Part shown: piece after piece, positions 1 to 5,422 of the stretch
Numbering within the stretch: the stretch's first letter is position 1
How the letters are laid out: every line of letters starts with the position of its first letter
NCBI GenBank assembly: GCA_023230485.1
Contig: JALNXG010000120.1
Span: forward strand, 1 to 6,262
Direction of reading: 5' to 3'
DNA from: Melioribacteraceae bacterium
GTDB lineage: Bacteria > Bacteroidota > Ignavibacteria > Ignavibacteriales > Melioribacteraceae
DNA: 6,262 nt
Notes under the pieces: generated by a model
What the model saw: only the letters and a program-made list of their open reading frames with translations
What the model was told of the DNA's origin: nothing
Databases searched by the model: none
Made by a program: the position numbers and the translations under genes

Positions 1-1
1 A

Positions 2-133
2 CTCATCTTTACTTTTGAAGTTAAAAGTAAAAATTCAAATCGTGGACATAGGTATATTAAATTATTTTGCACAATATCAATTTATTACAAAGAGTTAAGA
101 CTTTTTTTAGTGGACACTAATGAATTGGTTTAA
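2..133 (+). CDS. Possible 3' end of an upstream gene in cassette 1
   Basis: One frame is open from the window edge through 43 codons to a TAA at 131-133, which lies 14 bases before the next ATG. The visible tail ends in LRLFLVDTNELV. No cassette start (expected GTTGGCGGTA, the complement of this cassette's R'') occurs anywhere in 1-147, whereas the other cassettes start their gene 24 to 76 bases after the boundary. Cassette 1 therefore extends further left and could hold two genes. A second frame (3-98) is also open, so chance is a real alternative in such AT-rich DNA. No family is recognised. Confidence 0.3.
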   Translation, partial: LIFTFEVKSKNSNRGHRYIKLFCTISIYYKELRLFLVDTNELV

Positions 134-147
134 TAAATACAATTAAA

Positions 148-783
148 ATGACAATAATTGGAATACATATTTTGACTAGGATTGGAATTTTATTAGTTGC
201 AGGTGGGACTTTTCTAACTCTCTTTGGACAAAGCCTAAATAATAGAAATGACAAAGCAGATTTAACACTTTCGATTGAGAAAAAGAATCAAAAAATTGAA
301 GAATTAATTATTGGCAAAAATGACCTCATTGAAGGAAATAAAGAGTTAAATATCAAACTAGATGATTATCAAAAATCAATAATTGAAAAGGATCATAAAA
401 TAAATGAACTTGAAGAAAAGGTAAAACAAGCAAAATATGGAGTTCAAAAAAGATATACATATCAAGGTTATAAATCACCTAGTGGAGCCTATAAGGACAT
501 AATGATTGCAGATGATGGGCCAAGTATATTCGAGAATTTAACTAAATTAGAAAAAATCAATACTAATGAAAGTCTTCAAGAAATATTATCCATATGCAAT
601 GAACAGATAAAAGTAAAACCCGATTGGTTCACATTATATCTCTTTAAAGGAATGGCATTAGAAAAGCTAGGTTTCAAAGAAAAAGCCATCTTGGAATTTG
701 AATATGTTATAAATCATGGACCACAAGATGAGGAGTTTCAGAAACCTGCAAAATTATATATAGAAAAACTGACAAAAAAATAA
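148..783 (+). CDS. Membrane-anchored coiled-coil protein with TPR-like C-terminus
   Basis: No named family is recognised. The 211-residue product has a hydrophobic N-terminal segment at about residues 12-29 that could be a membrane anchor. A charged Lys/Glu/Ile-rich stretch at about 38-97 looks like a coiled coil, and a short Gly/Tyr/Ser-rich linker follows (about 98-125). The C-terminal part at about 142-190 has the helical pattern of a tetratricopeptide repeat (KPDWFTLYLFKGMALEKLGF, then AILEFEYVI). The layout suggests a membrane-tethered protein that binds a partner through its TPR end. The ATG at 148 follows an A-rich leader typical of the phylum. The stop at 781-783 lies two bases before the R'' core of the cassette's attC site, as expected for a cassette gene. 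A possible upstream gene ends 14 bases before the start. Confidence 0.75.
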   Translation: MTIIGIHILTRIGILLVAGGTFLTLFGQSLNNRNDKADLTLSIEKKNQKIEELIIGKNDLIEGNKELNIKLDDYQKSIIEKDHKINELEEKVKQAKYGVQKRYTYQGYKSPSGAYKDIMIADDGPSIFENLTKLEKINTNESLQEILSICNEQIKVKPDWFTLYLFKGMALEKLGFKEKAILEFEYVINHGPQDEEFQKPAKLYIEKLTKK

Positions 784-785
784 CT

Positions 786-921
786 ACCGCCAACAATGCA
801 TCATACTTTATGGCTAGTTTTGGTTTGACATTCAGGTTTTTGGTTCCAAATCAAAATTATTGTAATCAGAAAGATTTGGCTTCGGAAAACGCCTCAAAAG
901 TATATGCTACACGTTAGCAGC
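786..921 (+). repeat. Integron attC site 1 (divergent)
   Basis: The left core R'' ACCGCCAAC is at 786-794 and the right core GTTAGCAGC at 913-921, with cleavage expected between G913 and T914. The inner arms are CATACTTTATGGC (802-814) and GCCTCAAAAGTATATG (891-906). They pair imperfectly. This site shares the arm motif with the other four but lacks GGCGGGTTACGTT and the GTGGACAG segment, so it is the most diverged member. Its R'' implies that cassette 1 began with GTTGGCGGT, which lies left of the window. Confidence 0.8.
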
Positions 922-937
922 TATTTAAATAACAAAC

Positions 938-2056
938 ATGATACACTTAATAATTGACACGAATATATGGCTGTATTTAGCAAATGGACTTGATACTACA
1001 AGGAACAAACATAGTGATGATCTCCATTTCAAATTGCTCCAAGAACTTAAACGGCTGAAAGATAACAATGACATTTGTATAATTGTAAATAAAGTCATAT
1101 TTGAAGAATGGAAGAGAAATAAAGCACATTGCAAGTTGAAAATCGACAAACTAAACAAAAAACTACTCAATCACGACCAACATTTTCGTGAGTTAGACAA
1201 ATATGTAAAATCTGAAACAAAGTTCATAAAAGAAGAATATACTGAAGGTTTAAAAGAAGAGATAAAAGCAAATGAAATACATATACAAAAAGTCGAAGAT
1301 TTTCTATATAATGACTGCGTAGAAGTAGAAATCACAAATGAGCTTAAAATAATGATATTTGATTTATCCGTTCATAAGAAAGCTCCATTCCATAATAAAA
1401 AAAATAATATTGCAGATGCCTGTATTTTATTTAGTGCTACTGAATATCTTAAGAAACAATTATGTGATGAAAATAATTCGGCAATATTTATCTCAAATAA
1501 TTTCGATGATTTTACAGATGGTAAAAATATAGACGACTTCCACCCCGAGATACTAGAGAGAATTAGACCTATTCATATTAAATATGAAAGAATACTTCCA
1601 AAAGCTTTAAAACTTAGCATAGAAATTATTCGAGAACTTGAAGAATATCACAAACACGAAAAGTGGCTTGATAGCGTTTCATTTCGATGTAAAACACCAT
1701 ATTGTGAAGGGAATGAAGATTTCTCCCCTTGGGGTTATTTAGACAGTCAGATAGAAGTAAAATACAAAAGTGATGAACAAATAGACCCAAATCAGACTGA
1801 ACTATTTCCAGAAATCCCAAGACCATTAAAAGAGAAAAAAACAGTAGGGTTTGGCTCATGTGTTATTTGTGAAACTTTTCATATTGAGTGTCCAGAATGT
1901 GGAGAACTAACTTATGTTGACGATTACGATACAGATGAGTTTGAGTGTACGGAATGTTTTACGAAATTTGAGGTAATCCATGATGACTCTGAAATCGGAA
2001 TGTCTTTAATAGTAAATGACACAACTGATTTAGAAGAAGAATTGGACGAAGATTAA
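938..2056 (+). CDS. PIN-like (DUF4935-type) nuclease with C-terminal zinc ribbon
   Basis: The protein has 372 residues. The N-terminus begins with IIDTNIWLYLA, the typical first strand of a PIN domain with acidic Asp7. Further acidic positions fall where PIN nucleases place them: Glu56/Glu57 in VIFEEW, Asp160 in NNIADACILFSA, and Asp190 after the strand AIFISNN. A charged helical insert (about 60-125) sits between the first and second halves of the fold, as in the larger PIN-like DUF4935 group, which I name from memory. The C-terminal part has Cys308-x2-Cys311, Cys318-x2-Cys321 and Cys337-x2-Cys340, with the last two pairs forming a likely zinc ribbon. PIN proteins are metal-dependent RNases, common as toxins and in defence. 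No antitoxin-sized partner is seen beside it in the cassette. The ATG lies 24 bases after the cassette boundary and the stop 5 bases before R''. Target and role are unknown. Confidence 0.8.
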   Translation: MIHLIIDTNIWLYLANGLDTTRNKHSDDLHFKLLQELKRLKDNNDICIIVNKVIFEEWKRNKAHCKLKIDKLNKKLLNHDQHFRELDKYVKSETKFIKEEYTEGLKEEIKANEIHIQKVEDFLYNDCVEVEITNELKIMIFDLSVHKKAPFHNKKNNIADACILFSATEYLKKQLCDENNSAIFISNNFDDFTDGKNIDDFHPEILERIRPIHIKYERILPKALKLSIEIIRELEEYHKHEKWLDSVSFRCKTPYCEGNEDFSPWGYLDSQIEVKYKSDEQIDPNQTELFPEIPRPLKEKKTVGFGSCVICETFHIECPECGELTYVDDYDTDEFECTECFTKFEVIHDDSEIGMSLIVNDTTDLEEELDED

Positions 2057-2061
2057 AAACA

Positions 2062-2190
2062 GCTGCTAACATATACTTTATGGCGGGTTACGTTATGAAA
2101 ATGAATACTTTAGTTCCAAATATAAATCATTGTGGACAGAAAGATTTTTCTTTTAAGTCCGCCACAAAGCATATGCACGCCCGTTGGCGG
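2062..2190 (+). repeat. Integron attC site 2 (simplest copy)
   Basis: R'' GCTGCTAAC (2062-2070) is the exact complement of the start of cassette 2 (GTTAGCAGC, 913-921). The right core is GTTGGCGG at 2183-2190. The inner arms are CATATACTTTATGGCGG (2070-2086) and CCGCCACAAAGCATATG (2159-2175). They pair along their whole length except for two A/C positions, which become T.G wobbles on the bottom strand. The centre lacks the mini-palindrome found in sites 3-5, so this copy shows the uninterrupted form of the loop. Confidence 0.88.
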
Positions 2191-2259
2191 TAATACAAAA
2201 AAGGAGTTCCTACAAAATATTGAATATAGAAAATAAATACTATGCAAAAAACAATAAAT

Positions 2260-3075
2260 ATGAAAAGAACAATTATTCTTTTAGCTTTTCTTTTTATAAT
2301 GATGTCCTGTGAGAAGGAAAATGATTCATATCCCGAAAGTATCATAACATGGAAACTTGAAACAGAACGATTAGAATTGTACAGAAATCATCCTTTAATG
2401 ATTATTGAATTCTACAAATCAAATGGATTAATCGATAGATATGAAAAAATAGATGAGAATATCAATAAGTCTACTACGAGTTACACTTACAATGAAAGTA
2501 ATCAATTGATCGAATATAATGGAGAACTTTTTGGTATTTATAGATATTATTACAAAGATGAATTATTAGAAAAAAAGGAATGGAGAGGAACTGCAGATGA
2601 ATTACAAAATTACATGATGTATGAATATATAGATAATAAAACAAGCATAGCAACACAGTATGATAGAAATGATAATATAATAGCTAACTCCTTATATTAT
2701 TATACCATAAATAAACAGGATAGTATAATTCAGTTTTATAAAAATAGCACTGATAGCATTTTAAGTATCGTAAAGTATAAATATGATAATTCAGATAACG
2801 TTATTGAAAGATTATACTATTCAAGGTCAATAGATAATAATGAGTTAACATTGCATACACATAATTATCTTGAATATGATGAATATAACCGAGTTGTTAA
2901 ATCAGAAAATAGAGATGCTAATAATGAGTTAATTATGTACAAATTTAATAGTAGTTATGACAGTATGGGCAGACTAATCCGTAGGGATATACTAAACGAT
3001 GATGATGAAATTCTCGGATATTATAATATTACTTACTCAAATCCAGATTTAGAATACAATAAACCAGAAATATAA
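2260..3075 (+). CDS. Lipoprotein with YD-type repeats
   Basis: An upstream in-frame ATG exists at 2242, but the ATG at 2260 gives a clean lipoprotein signal: MKR, a hydrophobic core, then MMSC with Cys17 as the lipidated residue. I chose that start, giving 271 residues. The sequence after the cysteine is EKEND; acidic/lysine residues directly after the cysteine can act as a surface-export signal in this phylum. The rest is rich in Tyr, Asn and Asp, with repeated strands such as YTYNESNQLIEYNG, VKYKYDNSDNVIERLYY and YDSMGRLIRRD, which resemble the YD repeats of Rhs-type shells. Isolated YD-repeat lipoproteins of this kind are common in Bacteroidota and their function is unknown. No toxin domain follows. 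The stop at 3073-3075 lies 6 bases before the R'' core of the attC site. Confidence 0.78.
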   Translation: MKRTIILLAFLFIMMSCEKENDSYPESIITWKLETERLELYRNHPLMIIEFYKSNGLIDRYEKIDENINKSTTSYTYNESNQLIEYNGELFGIYRYYYKDELLEKKEWRGTADELQNYMMYEYIDNKTSIATQYDRNDNIIANSLYYYTINKQDSIIQFYKNSTDSILSIVKYKYDNSDNVIERLYYSRSIDNNELTLHTHNYLEYDEYNRVVKSENRDANNELIMYKFNSSYDSMGRLIRRDILNDDDEILGYYNITYSNPDLEYNKPEI

Positions 3076-3125
3076 TGTACATACCGCCAACAAACATAAT
3101 ACTTTATGGCGGGTTACGTTATGAA

Positions 3126-3145
3126 CTTGTCTGCCGAAAGGCAGA
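3126..3145 (+). repeat. Mini-palindrome copy 1 in attC site 3
   Basis: The sequence starts CTTGTCTGCCG and folds as TCTGCC (3130-3135), loop GAAA, GGCAGA (3140-3145). It interrupts the stretch that reads without a break in attC site 2 (ATGAAAATGA), so it appears to be an insertion into the central region of the site. Confidence 0.65.
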
Positions 3146-3164
3146 AATGAGTATTTTAGTTTCA

Positions 3165-3183
3165 CTTGTCTGCCGTAGGCATG
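3165..3183 (+). repeat. Mini-palindrome copy 2 in attC site 3
   Basis: This second copy begins CTTGTCTGCCG (3165-3175) and folds as TGCC (3171-3174), loop GTA, GGCA (3178-3181), flanked by TTTCA and TGAAA that can extend the stem. It lies at the same relative position as the larger palindrome in attC site 5. Confidence 0.65.
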
Positions 3184-3292
3184 AAATTTTAATCATCGTG
3201 GACAGAAAGATTTGTCTTTTGAAGTCCGCCACAAAGCATATGCACGCCCGTTGTGGGCAATAACACAACCATCATAGATAATTCAAATACCA

Positions 3293-4270
3293 ATGGAAAA
3301 GAAAACTGAATTAGAATATTTCGAAGCAAGAGAGCCTGATACTTATTATGTAAGCAAGACTTTCAAATTTTCCGAAACTTCTCCAAAAAGGCGATTTATT
3401 AATAAAGTATTTGACCATTCTGAGGATAATAAAGTTGAGAAAAATATAGTAACTGGTGAATATGTATTAAGAAGTTCCCCAAATCACCGTGACCAAATTA
3501 AGGTTTTAATACTTCAAGATAATAAGAAGATCCTTGATTTAGTTCTTCAGAAATTTGTTAATAATAACCCAAAACCGCTAAGCTTTTCATTTCGCGGAGA
3601 CGAGTTTAATCGACTGATTGATTTTATTGATAAGATTAACAAGCTGGATTTGTCAAACGAGTTAACATCTAGAATTAATGAGAGTGATATTGATGCTAAA
3701 GAAATGCTTGTTTCATCTGAAGAACAAAATTTATTAAAGGTATTTAAGGCTATTAAAGGTGATAACAGAATAAAATTATTAGAAACACTTGGGAATCAAG
3801 AGCTGACAAAGGAGGACTTAGACATACTAACGGGCCGCAAGAAAGGGTTAGAAGAATTTCGCCTTAATTTATATGAAAAGTCAGATTGGAATGAGAAACG
3901 CTGGCAAAGATTCTTTTATGATAATACTTGGATTTTTGGTTACGGTCTAGATTATAAATTTCTAGAGATTTTGCTAAAGGAAAGTAGTGTTTCAAATTCT
4001 GATTTAGATGGTAAAAATACTGTGTTTAGTGATTTTCTTCTTGGTTCTAATAAGTTCACAGTTTTAGTTGAGCTAAAAAGACCTGATACTCCACTGTTTG
4101 AGAATAAGAGAAATCGTTCTGAAAGTTGGCAATTATCTAATGACTTAACTTTTGCTGTTTCACAGATTCTTGCTCAGAAAGCTGAATGGGAAATTAAGGG
4201 GAAACAGCACAATATAATTCTCAAGGCAATCCAATATCTCAAGAAACCATTGACCCAAAAACGATATTAA
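3293..4270 (+). CDS. sduA: Shedu anti-phage nuclease SduA (DUF4263), frame-disrupted
   Basis: This is a Shedu-family protein, a single-gene anti-phage system with a PD-(D/E)xK nuclease. The N-terminal part (about 1-190) is the variable, partly helical region. The DUF4263 nuclease follows: NEKRWQRFF (about 200-208) and NTWIFGYGLDYKFLE (211-225), then a core with Asp247 in VFSDFLLG and Glu260-Leu-Lys262 in VLVELKRPDTPLFE. These are the acidic and lysine residues of the nuclease, followed by a helix LTFAVSQILAQKAEWEI (about 285-301). After residue 303 the reading frame leaves the family pattern and ends at 4270. The family-like C-terminus continues in the -1 frame to 4437 (see the next entry). 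One more G in the GGGG run at 4198-4201 would restore a 381-residue protein ending 6 bases before the attC core. The ATG at 3293 lies 42 bases after the cassette boundary. A sequencing error, an inactivating mutation or translational slippage are all possible. Confidence 0.85.
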   Translation: MEKKTELEYFEAREPDTYYVSKTFKFSETSPKRRFINKVFDHSEDNKVEKNIVTGEYVLRSSPNHRDQIKVLILQDNKKILDLVLQKFVNNNPKPLSFSFRGDEFNRLIDFIDKINKLDLSNELTSRINESDIDAKEMLVSSEEQNLLKVFKAIKGDNRIKLLETLGNQELTKEDLDILTGRKKGLEEFRLNLYEKSDWNEKRWQRFFYDNTWIFGYGLDYKFLEILLKESSVSNSDLDGKNTVFSDFLLGSNKFTVLVELKRPDTPLFENKRNRSESWQLSNDLTFAVSQILAQKAEWEIKGKQHNIILKAIQYLKKPLTQKRY

Positions 4271-4437
4271 TCATTGGTGAATCTTCTCAGTATTCAGGAA
4301 TAATAAAAGAGGATATGATTAAAGCAAAAACTTTTGAATTGTATCGCAGAAATTCGAGAAACATAGAAATTCTAACATACTCGGAGTTGTATGAAAGGGC
4401 TTACTATATAGTTAATCAAAAAACGATTGATGAATAA
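4198..4437 (+). pseudogene. sduA: Out-of-frame C-terminal part of the Shedu gene
   Basis: In the frame beginning at 4198, after a TAA at 4195-4197, an open stretch runs to TAA at 4435-4437. It reads GETAQYNSQGNPISQETIDP, then KTILIIGESSQYSG, then KAKTFELYRRNSRNIEILTY and SELYERAYYIV. The DPKTILIIG strand and the LYRRNSRNIEILTYSEL segment match what is expected of the last strands and helix of a DUF4263 nuclease. The stop falls just before R'' of the attC site at 4444, exactly where cassette genes end in this array. This shows that the gene was originally one frame of about 381 codons. Confidence 0.82.
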
Positions 4438-4443
4438 GTTACA

Positions 4444-4579
4444 GCCTACAACAAACATATACTTTATGGCGGGTTACGTTATGAACTTGTCTGCCGTAGG
4501 CATGAAATATTGATCATCGTGGACAGAAAGATTTGTCTTTTGAAGTCCGCCACAAAGCATATGCTTCCCGTTATGTGTG
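4444..4579 (+). repeat. Integron attC site 4 (one chimeric mini-palindrome)
   Basis: R'' GCCTACAAC (4444-4452) matches the complement of the start of cassette 4 (GTTGTGGGC, 3250-3258) with one G.T-type difference. The right core is GTTATGTGTG at 4570-4579. The inner arms are CATATACTTTATGGCGG (4456-4472) and CCGCCACAAAGCATATG (4547-4563). The centre carries a single CTTGTCTGCCG mini-palindrome (from 4486). Its left flank matches copy 1 of site 3 and its right flank matches copy 2. Confidence 0.88.
4486..4504 (+). repeat. Mini-palindrome in attC site 4
   Basis: CTTGTCTGCCG (4486-4496) is followed by TAGGCATGA, giving TGCC-GTA-GGCA. The left neighbour ATGAA equals that of the first copy in attC site 3 (3121-3125). 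The right neighbour TAGGCATGAAAT equals that of the second copy (3176-3187). The sequence between them is missing, as if removed by a 39-base deletion between two direct repeats. Confidence 0.65.
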
Positions 4580-4611
4580 ATTTATGAACGACCAACTTCA
4601 ATAGACAAAAA

Positions 4612-4866
4612 ATGGACAAACTGACGTACTTTTTGAACAAATTTTGGATTTTTGTAACGGCATTTCACCCATTGATTTATTTGGCGTTTTTAATAATAAT
4701 AGGACTTCTTTTTTTGACATCAAAAGTGATAATTCAGAAATATTTTCCTCATAAAAGAAAACTAAACTTAATAGCATTGACAATTTCAATTTTCATTGGA
4801 CTCCCAGCAATAGCAGTTATTTTGTATTTAATTGTAGGACTTCTGTTAAAAGACCAACCATTTTAA
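4612..4866 (+). CDS. Small protein with two membrane segments
   Basis: No family is recognised. The 84-residue product has one hydrophobic segment at about residues 17-37 (LIYLAFLIIIGLLFLTS) and a second at about 53-79 (IALTISIFIGLPAIAVILYL). A basic loop IQKYFPHKRKLN lies between them, so it is probably a two-span inner-membrane protein with a cytoplasmic basic loop. The ATG at 4612 follows ATAGACAAAAA; an earlier ATG at 4584 opens only a six-codon frame. Small membrane proteins are frequent integron cargo, and many defence or toxin effectors have this shape, but nothing in the sequence fixes a role. The gene starts 41 bases after the cassette boundary and ends 74 bases before the attC core, the longest such gap in the array. 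That gap (4867-4940) shows no gene. Confidence 0.65.
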   Translation: MDKLTYFLNKFWIFVTAFHPLIYLAFLIIIGLLFLTSKVIIQKYFPHKRKLNLIALTISIFIGLPAIAVILYLIVGLLLKDQPF

Positions 4867-4940
4867 CTAAAAATACAACAACCAAAAACTGAAATTAAAT
4901 TGGACGAATTAACAATACCATATCATTTTTGAAAGAAAAC

Positions 4941-5120
4941 CACACATAACACTGCATATACTTTATGGCGGGTTACGTTTTGAAAATGAATACTTTAGTT
5001 CCACTTGTCTGCCGGTTTACCTACCGTAGGAACGGAGGCAGGAGGCATGAAATATAAATCACCATGTACTGAAAGATTCGTCTTTTGAAGTCTGCCACAA
5101 AGCTATGCACGCCCGTCGTT
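4941..5120 (+). repeat. Integron attC site 5, right end of array
   Basis: R'' CACACATAAC (4941-4950) is the exact complement of the start of cassette 5 (GTTATGTGTG, 4570-4579). The inner arms are CATATACTTTATGGCGG (4955-4971) and CTGCCACAAAGCTATG (5092-5107). The right end reads GCCCG at 5111-5115 and then TCGTT, so the usual GTTRRRY core is replaced by GTCGTTT. No gene or attC site follows, so this is the array boundary. Confidence 0.85.
5004..5050 (+). repeat. Nested palindrome inserted in attC site 5
   Basis: Site 2 reads TTCCAAATATAAATC without a break. In site 5, about 47 bases starting CTTGTCTGCCG stand between TTCCA and AATATAAATC. The insert nests two hairpins: an outer CTGCC (5009-5013) with GGCAG (5037-5041), and an inner CCTA-CCG-TAGG (5020-5030) extended by GTT/AAC. 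It looks like a larger relative of the mini-palindromes in sites 3 and 4. Confidence 0.65.
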
Positions 5121-5171
5121 TTTCCATTTCCCATCCACTATAACCAAATGAATTTTTTCCGTTTCAGTGCC

Positions 5172-5283
5172 TGTAAAAAACGGATTCAGACTACAAAGAA
5201 TTTTGTGGTGTAACAGGATTAGCATTCTGTGACCTTCGCTATACCTTCGCTATACCATCGCTATGTTTAACCCGTTTTTTACA
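5172..5283. repeat. 12-base perfect inverted repeat enclosing 88 bases
   Basis: TGTAAAAAACGG at 5172-5183 is the exact reverse complement of CCGTTTTTTACA at 5272-5283. The 88 bases between hold the tandem repeats and no gene. A shorter competing hairpin is possible: CCGTTT (5159-5164) with AAACGG (5178-5183). It may be a small non-autonomous element or a scar. It is not followed by a U-run terminator. Confidence 0.5.
5234..5266. repeat. Three tandem 11-base repeats
   Basis: CTTCGCTATAC is repeated exactly at 5234-5244 and 5245-5255, followed by the variant CATCGCTATGT at 5256-5266. They lie inside the inverted repeat and outside any gene. Copy number could vary by slippage. Confidence 0.75.
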
Positions 5284-5422
5284 TGGTGATGATATGGAAA
5301 AGAAAGGTCACTGGTTTTGGAAGGCTGATAAGCATTCTGAAATCATCTTCAACAACCATGATTTTTTCCTGCTAATCAACCGACAATCACCAGATAGAGG
5401 TAAAACCCCTCTCAACACCAAC

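Larger units (their letters stand above)
3082..3258 (+). repeat. Integron attC site 3 (two mini-palindromes in the loop)
   Basis: R'' TACCGCCAAC (3082-3091) is the exact complement of the start of cassette 3 (GTTGGCGGTA, 2183-2192). The right core is GTTGTGGGC at 3250-3258. The inner arms are ACTTTATGGCGGG (3101-3113) and CCGCCACAAAGCATATG (3226-3242). At about 177 bases it is one of the two longest sites, because two mini-palindromes sit in its centre. A frame of 62 codons (3075-3263) runs through it by chance and is not a gene. Confidence 0.88.
1..5115 (+). mobile_element. Integron gene-cassette array (no integrase in view)
   Basis: Five gene-plus-attC units lie head to tail on the + strand. 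Cassette limits, taken at the G/TT cleavage point of each right core, are: before 1 to 913 (partial), 914-2183, 2184-3250, 3251-4570 and 4571-5115. For each of the four complete cassettes the first 9-10 bases are complementary to the left core (R'') of that cassette's own attC site and not to the neighbouring right core. This is the signature of circular cassettes inserted one after another by an integron integrase. Ordinary dispersed intergenic repeats would not show it. The genes are unrelated to one another and AT-rich, unlike the sequence after 5116. Whether this is a full integron or an array without integrase (CALIN type) cannot be told, because the left end is outside the window. Confidence 0.88.
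5116..5422. other. Gene-free stretch right of the array
   Basis: There is no gene here that I would support. The stretch contains an inverted repeat (5172-5183 with 5272-5283) and an 11-base tandem repeat (5234-5266). A 139-codon frame on the + strand (5294-5713) and an 88-codon frame on the - strand (5308-5574) cross it. Neither resembles a known protein, and both are out of frame with the homoserine dehydrogenase remnant that overlaps them. Confidence 0.6.

Noticed and set aside
8..31. A 9-base stem with a 6-base loop (TTTACTTTT/AAAAGTAAA) near the window start
   Set aside because: It contains almost no G or C and is not followed by a T run, so it is not a convincing terminator. Its CTTTTGAAGT and a nearby GTGGACA resemble attC loop pieces, but they are in the wrong order and have no cores.
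2198..2206. AAGGAG-like sequence upstream of the lipoprotein gene
   Set aside because: It is about 40 to 55 bases from either possible start codon, too far to act as a ribosome binding site.
3075..3263. A 62-codon + strand frame starting right at the stop of the lipoprotein gene
   Set aside because: It runs entirely through attC site 3 and its palindromes. The frame is a by-product of the repeat sequence and has no protein-like features.
786..5120. CRISPR array or rho-independent terminators as explanation of the recurring spacers
   Set aside because: The units are 130-180 bases long, separated by whole genes, and show the staggered core complementarity of integron sites. There are no short regular repeats with unique spacers.
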